Assembly (NCBI GenBank): GCA_003615045.1 | Contig: ML014255.1 | Span: 1 to 47,260, forward strand | Direction of reading: 5' to 3' | From: Caulochytrium protostelioides | Taxonomy: Eukaryota; Chytridiomycota; Caulochytriomycetes; Caulochytriales; Caulochytriaceae | Length of the DNA: 47,260 bases | Shown here: positions 39,564 through 47,260 of the stretch, piece after piece | Numbering within the stretch: position 1 is the first letter of the stretch | How the letters are laid out: each line of letters starts with the position of its first letter | Program-made: the position numbers and the translations under genes | Notes under the pieces: model-generated | Seen by the model: only the letters and a program-made list of their open reading frames with translations | Database searches by the model: none | What the model was told of the DNA's origin: nothing

Positions 39564-41234
39564 CGCGTCGAAGGCGCTCAAGCGGCGATCGGGGACTGCG
39601 GACTGAGGAGGGAGGGGTCCGCAAGGATCCGCGTCAGCCGTTACAGGGTCCAGTCACCACCCGCCGGGAACGAAAGGGATCGGCACCGCGTCGATGTCGT
39701 GGCGGTATCGAGCGGAGTTTTTGTGACTGTTGTTTTTTTATTTTCGGCCGTGGCCGTGGTCGCGGGGCGGGTCGAGTTGCAGCGCACCAGAGGAAGTCGG
39801 GGGTATCGAGCGGCAGAACGCGATGAGCCAGCGACACGCAGGAAAGCGATGCCCGAACCACACGCGAATCGCATGCGTCACCGAGCGGGACGGACGACGG
39901 GAGTGCCGAGGCACGAGCCTTATAGCTTGGGGCGGCGACAACGAGTCCAGAGAGCGATCCGGCCTGGCCGGGGTCTCAGGTGGCGGCGTTCGGGTCGCAG
40001 CGGAGCGAGGGGTCTGGGGAAAGAGGCCGAGTCAGGCCGGGGCGCAGGAGCAGCGATTCCGAGAGGGTCGCCTGGTCAGCAAAAAAGAGGAAGCGAGCCC
40101 GAATGACCGGCGACGCCCTAAAAATTCGGAACCCCGAGGTCAGCGATGGGCTATGCGGACGCTAGTATAACGCGCGACGTGTGAGGGACCAGGTCACGGA
40201 TAGGGCGAACTACGAGCGGATGTTGCTCAAGCCGTCGTTGTTGTCGCTGTCGATCACCGATTCTCATCCGTTTCTTGAGATGAATGTGGCCCACGGGTAA
40301 CTGCCCCACCGATGCCTCGAACGCCGTGTCTCAGCGCTGCGAGAAAGCGGTGATGATATATACCCATGCCCCCCATATGGCCTATGCCAAACGCTGGGGT
40401 GCCCATGTGATACTGGTTTCTGCTTCTCCTCTGGGTCTGACCAGGCGATAGCGAGGCCGACGCCGACCCGCCGAACCTGCCGCTCTCGCCGTTGTCTCCA
40501 CATCCAATTTGTCGGCGGATCGCGGCCGTCGCAGAACCGATGGCGAATTTGATTCACAGTGGGAACGGATCCATAGGCGAGAACAATGGTGATGACATGC
40601 CGCGGCATTTGCTGACGGTCGCCATATTTTCTGTTTTTTTTTTTGCATCCGTCCTATTATTTTTGTTTCTTCCAGACAAGACATCAAAGAAAGCGCGCGG
40701 CACGGCAAGGCACGTCCGGGCTGGAGCGCGTGGGCCGCAGCATACCGTAACGGGGACCCGCGGCGAGGCAAGGCCAAGCCGTCCCGGCGTCCGCCTGCCG
40801 GTTGACCTGAGAATCGGCTGTGAGCCGAGCCGATTGGCTTCGATTGGCTTCACGCATCCCATCGGCAGGCGGACGGAGCAGTCGATGGTGCTGCCGGACG
40901 CCATGCCGCTGGGTCAGGTGAGACGACAGGCACCGTCGAGCACCGGGGACTCTGACAGTGGCGCTGGCAGATCGGCGCTGACCGACCGACGCCGTCGGCG
41001 CGGTCCAGCCGTCGGCGCTACTGGGTTGATGTCCAGGAAGGCGGGCGATCCGGTGAGCGACCACAGCATACTCGGGAAAGGCTCATGGGGCGTCCGTGGC
41101 GGGCCGCCACGCGCCACGAACATGCCTTCTTTGCTGCACGCCACGATACCTCGGCGCATCGTGGATCGTGGATCGTGTAAGGTGGAGGGCACATGACGCA
41201 TGGCATGCCCTCGACGCTACTCACCAGGGAGGCG
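39564..41234. other. Intergenic region upstream of the J-protein gene
   Basis: 1.67 kb; no product recognised. A plus-strand open frame (40492-41196) begins with a hydrophobic stretch coded by a T-rich run (40626-40680), but the rest is low-complexity Arg/Pro and not supported as a gene. Confidence 0.5.
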
Positions 41235-42257
41235 TCACGCGTCGGCCTCGTCCTCGTCCTCGTCATCTTCGTCTTCAGAAATGAGCGCCGCCCCCATCTT
41301 GAGCGCCGCCCGCATGTCGCCATAGTGCTCCTGGCGGTGTTTCTTGAACGCGTCGGAGCTGTGGGGCCCTTCCTCGTCGTCGTCGCCGTCGTCTTCGGCA
41401 TTCGCATCGCGGACGGCCCCGGCGGCATCGATCGCGACGGGGGCGCCCGCGCCCCGGCCGCCGCGGCTTCGGTGACTGGCTGAACTGGAGCGGCCCGCAT
41501 CGTCCGCATCGCCCCAGTCCGAGTCGTCGAACCCGTCGGCCGCCGGCTCGATCGAGTCCATGCCTGCGGCCGCCGAAGGCTCCTCGCCGTCGTCGTCGCC
41601 GTCGCCGTCTTCGTTCAAGTCCATCGCGTCGTCCAGCTCGCCAGCCTGTGGTCGCGCCATGGGGCTTGCGGAGGCCGAGAGCAGCGAGGAGGACGAGGCG
41701 GTCGCGGAGTCCATGCCGCCGGGGGCATCGCACTCATCGTCGCCGTCGTCCGCGGCGTCCGTGTCGGCCACGTTGGTCGCGGCGCCGGCGCCGTCCATGG
41801 CCGCGTCAGCCTCGCCGTCCGCCGTCTCGTCGGCACCGTCCGCGTCGGCACCGCCCGCCAGCTCCTTCTCGGCATCCACCGAGGCCTGCAGAGCGCGCGC
41901 CAGCTCAAGCGGCGGCATGGCGGCGGCGCCGGAGTGTCCCAGGACGGCATCGAGCGCCGCGTCGTAGCGGATAAACGGGGTCTTGGGCTCGTCGATCTTC
42001 ATGGTCGCGGTGCCGCGCTGCGCTTCGGTAATCTTGAGCGCGTCCTCATCCCAGCGCATGCGCCTCGCGGGCGGCTCATCCATCGCGTCGTCCTGCATCG
42101 CGGGTTTCGCGTTTTTGAGGATACCCTTGACGTGCGGCGCGTGCGACGCCGACGCCGACGGATGCGGCAAGGCGCCATGCGCGGCTGACGACGGGCCGAG
42201 CGGCGCCGTCGACGTGGGCCCTGGGCCCGTGCGGCCGTGGGGATATGGGAGCGCCAT
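41235..42257 (-). CDS. GLC8: Protein phosphatase inhibitor 2 (GLC8/PPP1R2), 340 aa
   Basis: Disordered regulator of protein phosphatase 1. Seen: the KGILKN PP1-binding motif (44-49), RMRWDEDALK (66-75), MKIDEPKTPF (86-95) in which Thr94 matches the GSK3/Cdk-phosphorylated Thr of the PxTP site, and the C-terminal FKKHRQEHYGDMRAALKMG helix that in inhibitor-2 covers the PP1 active site, followed by ISEDEDDEDEDEADA. A long acidic, Ala/Asp/Gly-rich insert (about 120-290) separates the motifs, making it larger than human (205 aa) or yeast Glc8 (229 aa). Start ATG 42257 (MALPYPHGRT). Single exon. Confidence 0.93.
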   Translation of the reverse strand: MALPYPHGRTGPGPTSTAPLGPSSAAHGALPHPSASASHAPHVKGILKNAKPAMQDDAMDEPPARRMRWDEDALKITEAQRGTATMKIDEPKTPFIRYDAALDAVLGHSGAAAMPPLELARALQASVDAEKELAGGADADGADETADGEADAAMDGAGAATNVADTDAADDGDDECDAPGGMDSATASSSSLLSASASPMARPQAGELDDAMDLNEDGDGDDDGEEPSAAAGMDSIEPAADGFDDSDWGDADDAGRSSSASHRSRGGRGAGAPVAIDAAGAVRDANAEDDGDDDEEGPHSSDAFKKHRQEHYGDMRAALKMGAALISEDEDDEDEDEADA

Positions 42258-43263
42258 CGATGCGCGGCCGTGCGCTGGTTGCGCGCTGTGGGGAGTGGGA
42301 TCCGGTGATGCGGAGTTGGTCCAAGAAGAGCGAGGATCGGCGGTCCGACGACAAGAGCGACAACACCCTGGGCGAAGGCTATGAAGCGCGACGGCAATCA
42401 AGTGTGACGGCAGTCAAGCGCGATAGCAATCAACGCGGTGGGTCAGTGGCAATCGTGTTTAGCTGGCACGACCAGGAAGGATGATATCCAGGTCGCTGTG
42501 CGGTTGGTTGGTGCATCGAAAGTGCAGAGACCACATGGTGATGGCCGCGGTGAGAGGAACGCCGACGTGGTTCCCATACGCCGACCTCTGCTCGTTCATC
42601 CGTGGTGTATCGTCGCATGAGCAACGTGGTTTCATCCGCGGGGGCCCATCACCGTGATCATATCCGGTCGCCGCTGGCGATGGCGGCGGCTGAGCCGAGC
42701 CATGGCGACGCTGCTCCCGCCAGGGCTCCCGCGTCTGGGCCAGCGCCAGGGGCGCGGGCGGGATCATCGGTCACATCTCCATGGCTGAGCCGCGATGGCG
42801 TCAAATCGGTCCGCATGTGGCGTTCGGCGCGGTCTGAGGGCCCGTCCGGTCCGGAATCCGACGAAATGGGGTGACCCCGACTCGCTCTCGTGCCTGCGCC
42901 GTCGTCCACGACGACGTAGGCGCAACGGTCGATCCTGACCACCCGTCACACAAGCATCGGCATGAGCAAAAGTGATATGGTTGGCGAAAAAAGAAGACTA
43001 TACATGTGGCGGGACGCTTTATAAAAAGGGGAAAGTTGACCACATCAGTACCACACCTTTTCGAGAACCGCCAAGAAGGGTCCGGCCCATGCGGCCCATC
43101 GCGACGTCTCAGCGTGGTTGTTGTCATTGGCTGGCTCCACCCCTTGGAGAAAAAAAAAGGTAAGAGAACAAAAAGAAAAGAGCGGTCACGTCGTCGGGGG
43201 AGCGAGGATGGATCCGCTCCGTGGCGCGTCGCGCTGCGTGTCGTTCGACTTGTGTGTTTTTTT
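42258..43263. other. Intergenic region, GLC8 promoter and CCT5 3' flank
   Basis: 1.0 kb; both neighbours are on the minus strand. It contains an A-rich run (43148-43159) and T-rich run (43256-43265) next to the CCT5 stop. No gene recognised. Confidence 0.5.
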
Positions 43264-45451
43264 TTACTGCTGGGAACCCTCAACCTCACCCGGCTGAATG
43301 ACATCGTCGATCTTAAGGATCATCTTGACGAGCTGGGTGGCGAGCTGGTACTGCGAGCGCTTGGAGATGAGCGGGTCGTAGACGTTCTGCTCCTTCATGT
43401 CGTTGCTGCCCTTGTAGTTGCAGTCAATGCCGAGGCGGGAGTTGTGCTCGACGGCCTGGCGGGACTTGACATCCGCCAGCGTCTCAATCGGCGGGAGACC
43501 CGAGTTGGTGGCGAGGGCGAGCGGGGTGGCGTCCAGGGCCTGGGCGAAGCCGCGCATCGCATACTGCTCGATGGAGGAAACCGAGTCCGCGGCCTTCGCG
43601 ACGGCGAGCGAGCAAGCGATCTCGGCGGCGCCGCCGCCGTAGACAACGCGGTTGTCGCGGACAAGGTTGCGGACGACGCAGATGGCGTCATGCAGCGAGC
43701 GCTTGGCTTCGTCGATGATCATTTTGTTCGAGCCGCGCACGAACACCGTGACGGCGCGCGTGTTAGCGCAGTCCTCAATCACCAGCATGCGTTCCTTGGT
43801 CGTGCCGAACGAGATCTCGCGGACCGAACCGGCCTTGCCGAGCTTCTCGGCGCTGAGTTCCTCAAAGCGGGGCACGATGCGGCCGTTCGTCGCAATCGCA
43901 ATCAGCTCGATCTCCGGACCGCCGACCCATCGGACGGCAGGCAGCTGGTTCTGCATGAGCAGGTGGTTGGCCTCGTCGTCAAAGCCCCACTGGCAGATCA
44001 CAAGGTTGGCGCCGGTGTCCTTGACCTGGCGGACCATCTCCTCGAACTTCTCCTTCTCGTATGTCTGGAGTTTCTTGAACTCCTCGACCGAGGTGATGTC
44101 GAGCTTGTGCTTGGTCTTGGGCTTAGGCGGCTCGAACGGGCAGGTCAGGATGGCGATTTTGGCGTCCTTGACCGTCTTGGCCATCTGAGGATGCGAGATG
44201 TCCTTGTCGACCACGACGCCGTAGACAAGCTTCGAGTCCTCGAGCGAGCCGCCGACCTTGCCGTCGACCTTGATCAGGTCGAAGTCGACATCGCGGCGCT
44301 CCAGGTCAGCGACCGAGAGCACGGCCTGGACGGCCATGTTGGCAAACTGATCGTGCGCCTTGCTGACAATCTTGGAGCCCAGCGAGGTGCGCGCCGTCTT
44401 CAGCAGATTCTCCGTGTTGTCCTTGGAGAAGGGCACGCGGTCCGCGATCTGCTCGAGGTGGTCGCACGCCAGGTTGCACGCGCGCTCGAAGCCGTCCGCG
44501 ATGCGGATCGGGTGGATGCCCTGCTCGAGCAGCTTCTCAGCCTGCTCCAGCAGCGCGCCCGCGAGCACGACGACACCGGTCGTGCCATCGCCGATCTCGT
44601 GGTCTTGCGACTGCGACAACTGCACCAGCAGCTTCGCGATCTGGTGCTCCACTTCCATCTGGCCCAGAATGGTGGCGCCATCGTTCGTCACCGTGATGTC
44701 GCCATCCGGCGAAATGAGGATCTTGTCCAGGCCTGAGATGAGACAAAAGAGGGATCAAGCCAGCCACAAGATGGGTGAGCATACGTGAGCGCCGTTCCAG
44801 CGACATGCTGCCCGAGTATCGAGTGATCGATAGTATAATTCCGTAGCCATCATCATCGTCGATTGATCGTTAAAGCAACTTACCACGAGGACCAAGCGAA
44901 GTCTTGAGAATGTTGGCAACGGTCTTGGCGGCCAAGATGTGACCCTGTGAATCACGAAAGAAGAGGGAGAGCACGCCCAGCAAGTACAAAATAACAAATC
45001 AGGTGAGTGATCTGCCTCGCATCGCTTGATAGGCAGCAATAACGACATTCAACCAACGGCATCGCGTGATGCTTCAGTCAGACATGCGATCGAGCCAATA
45101 ACTGCGATGGCACATTGGCCAAGACTGCTCAGAGCATCATCATCGACGGGGTGGATCGCTGACGGTTGCATCAGGGATGGTGATACGGCGCCCCATCGGC
45201 GACTCAGCTAGTCGCTTTGTGTGGCCTACGAGGGAAAGGCGTAGATGCCATGACGTCCCCGCCATGCAAAGCATCGTAGCGCATCGTCTCGCGAGAGGCC
45301 CCTCGCCCATGGCAGTGGCTCCGAGGATGAGAGATGAAGGATCGATGGTTACCTTCTGGGCCTCGAGGCCAGTCGTGCGAATCTTCTTACCGCCCTCGCG
45401 GACGATAATGAAGGGCCGACCATACTCGTCGGTGGCGTAAACGGCGCTCAT
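43264..45451 (-). CDS. CCT5: CCT5, TCP-1 epsilon chaperonin subunit, 542 aa, 3 exons
   Basis: Subunit of the cytosolic TRiC/CCT chaperonin that folds actin, tubulin and other clients. Exons (minus strand) 45451-45353, 44944-44884 and 44732-43264; introns of 408 nt (GTAACC donor, phase 0) and 151 nt (GTAAGT donor, phase 1). The spliced start [17 protein letters not shown] matches the epsilon N-terminus, exon 2 encodes [20 protein letters not shown] and exon 3 continues [20 protein letters not shown]. Seen further: [17 protein letters not shown] (ATP site), [31 protein letters not shown] (epsilon-specific), [15 protein letters not shown], and the end [13 protein letters not shown]. Length equals human CCT5 (541 aa) to within one residue. 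ATG 45451 is the only start that gives the family N-terminus. Confidence 0.97.
44733..44883 (-). other. CCT5 intron 2
   Basis: 151 nt with GTAAGT donor and CTCAG acceptor, splitting the Gly codon of the SLGPRG/LDK junction (phase 1). Confidence 0.9.
44945..45352 (-). other. CCT5 intron 1
   Basis: 408 nt, the longest intron in the window, with GTAACC donor and CACAG acceptor, phase 0 after LEAQK. No RNA gene was recognised inside it. Confidence 0.88.
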
Positions 45452-47260
45452 GGCGGGCAGCGGCACAAGTGGAAGGGCGGGAGGGGTTTAACAGGAACAC
45501 GGGATGAGCGATAAGCTATGAGACGCGGTCAAAAGGGCGAGAGGGGTGGGATGTTGGGGGGGTGGTGAGGAAAAGATGACGGTATCACACGTCGGATATC
45601 GAGGCCAGCGAGTGTCCAATCGAGAAGCGCGATGTCGGATGCCTCCACCAAGGGATGGACCCATCAAATCGTTCTGGATGCGCAATCATGGACGTATCGA
45701 TGGGCCGTCATTGCCGCCCAACCCATCGCGCCAGTACACGCGTCCGCCCGTTATCAATCGGATAGCGGGCCGGGAGGGACGATCACTTGCACTCGCATCG
45801 CATCGCATTGCATCGCTCACTGGGAAGCACCGGTGTGAGCAACCAGCAGCAGCCAGCACGAGCATCGTGCGCACCGAGCATCGAGCGGGCGAGAGCGCGT
45901 CAGGCCGGGCCCCGCCGTCGTGTGGGCCCGTGCGGTACGGTACGGGGTGCCCTGCGCCTCCTCTGCTGACCGCGTGCCCTGTGCCCTGCGAGAGTCCCGG
46001 CACGTCTTGGCTTGCGGCTGGTGAGGGGGTTGCGGGGGCTCGAGAGCTCGAGAGGGGTCGCCGGCGGTCCTGTCCGGCATCGCTTCTGGCCGCTGCTTGT
46101 CTCCATTCCTGCGAGCATGCGCCGCACGCTGGCGGCACGGCGCCAGGACGGCCAGGACGCCTCAATGGGAGGACACGATGGAGAGGGTCGGCCCTACGCG
46201 CCTCACACCCCAGCGCACCCTGTCGAACCCCCATCCGCCACGAGCCACGGAGGACCGACAGGGCGAGGGCTTCGGGGGCTTCGCTGAACACGGAATGGCG
46301 CGCGGAAGCGACAGCAAGCGAAACGGCGAGGAAGCGGCCGCCATGCCAGACGAGACCAGTAACGAGGGCCGCCAGCCCGCCCGTCCCGCCACAGGTCATC
46401 GAGCCAGCACGCAAGCAGGCCGGGCGGCCGGGTGCCTGCCCAGCCGTGCCCCCTCGCCCAACTCCCCCTTCAGCGAGGAGAGAGAAGGAGATGGGGCTGC
46501 TTGGGACACGATCTCCGAGGCGATCGAGAGGTATCATTCACAAAAGGAGGACAGAGCCCGGTCGATGCATTGACGGTCGTGAACGACATGGCGACCTGAC
46601 ATGACAGGGCAGGCAGACCTTGGACGCGATCACGGGCGCGACGATGCTGAAACCCTAAAAAAAAGAGGTGTTCGATCTGGAATCCCATCTTGGGGACACT
46701 GTCCAAATGATGCTTTAGCCCCTCTACGTGCACCCCGATTCTTTGCGGTCACCGACGATCGACTTCCCGATCATCTTGCTCTTTTTGAAGCAACTTGCAT
46801 GTCTTCTCCCGCGGGAGTCGACGAATGCATCTGGATTCAATCGGATGAAACCCGTTGGGGGCAGCTAGGGTCTTCCACTAGCAGCAGCATCCGTGTGTTC
46901 ACGCAACTGCCATACGCGCGAGTATCGCCGCCTTCCTCATCCACCTCGCCGAAAACGACATGTGTCTAGGCGTCGACGAACGTGTCGGGGCGCCGCGCTG
47001 AGCAACCCCCGCCAATTCTTCGATGGTGGGATGTTTGGATGCGCATACTTCTGAACAAGCAGCTTCCACTGCGATTCGAATCGTGCGTTCCTTCCCTAGA
47101 TAAATATAGGCTCAACAAGGAAAAGATGCGTGGAGCAATTCCTGCAGTAGCCGCGGAGGTGCTTTGCATTGATGATATAGTCGCACCAGGATGATAGGCA
47201 GCGAGGAGAACTATGTCTACCACGGCCGATGGCTCGTCGGGGCACTGCGCCCGTCAAGTG
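45452..47260. other. Right-edge region without a recognised gene
   Basis: 1.8 kb. A 352-aa plus-strand open frame (45546-46604) is low-complexity Arg/Pro/Ala and lacks similarity to anything I know. From about 46,620 the GC content falls, and a small open frame (46982-47194) cannot be assigned. It may hold the promoter of CCT5 and the flank of a gene beyond the window. Confidence 0.5.

Noticed and set aside
43006-44736. 576-aa plus-strand open frame over CCT5
   Set aside because: Antisense shadow of the CCT5 main exon, rich in Leu/Val/Asp/Arg as expected from complementing conserved codons.
47060-47085. tRNA T-arm-like GATTCGAATC
   Set aside because: No cloverleaf can be drawn around it; just a short palindrome.
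1-47260. CRISPR arrays, tRNA, rRNA or bacterial operons
   Set aside because: None seen; the genes are eukaryotic with GT-AG introns.

Overview
The window reads as a stretch of nuclear chromosome from a GC-rich, intron-poor, flagellated early-diverging (zoosporic, chytrid-like) fungus. The fungal call rests on an OPI1-family repressor at 13.0-16.3 kb, a family known from fungi. The flagellated, early-diverging call rests on a TTLL9-type tubulin polyglutamylase (cilium/flagellum machinery) and a PEN-2 gamma-secretase subunit, both normally missing from yeasts and moulds. GC content is very high outside the mobile-element zone. Most genes are single long exons; the six introns I can place (138-408 nt, GT-AG) all lie in the 5' part of four genes. 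A genus such as Caulochytrium would fit, but that is only a guess.

Layout. 1-5.9 kb is a graveyard of mobile elements. A broken Ty3-type LTR retrotransposon is split by a 5'-truncated LINE that carries a short poly-A tail and perfect 12-bp target-site duplications. Then come an AT-rich island, a second and older LINE fragment of the same family, and a decayed Fanzor/TnpB-like fragment with an internal duplication. From 5.9 kb onward there are 13 host genes: SKI2 (-), BCKDHA (+), OPI1 (-), SGF29 (+, 2 exons), TTLL9 (+, 3 exons), PEN-2 (-), SNU114 (+), a DEK_C plus tandem SWIB protein (-), LTO1 (-, 2 exons), FUN30/SMARCAD1 (+), a multi-pass membrane J-domain protein (-), PP1 inhibitor-2/GLC8 (-) and CCT5 (-, 3 exons). 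Several intergenic gaps of 1-3.4 kb hold no recognisable gene, only low-complexity repeats and a few clean palindromes.

The genes are ordinary eukaryotic housekeeping functions and do not form a pathway cluster: RNA decay (SKI2), branched-chain amino-acid breakdown (BCKDHA), phospholipid-gene control (OPI1), chromatin (SGF29, FUN30, SWIB), splicing (SNU114), Fe-S delivery to the ribosome-recycling ATPase (LTO1), intramembrane proteolysis (PEN-2), flagellar tubulin modification (TTLL9), folding (CCT5, J protein) and phosphatase control (GLC8). The most unusual items are the LTO1 protein with a Cys-rich N-terminal extension carrying three CCQG motifs, the very large histidine-rich OPI1, the Fanzor relic, and the heptamer array and 15-bp palindrome in the shared SKI2/BCKDHA promoter. 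I found no clear multi-gene novel system.
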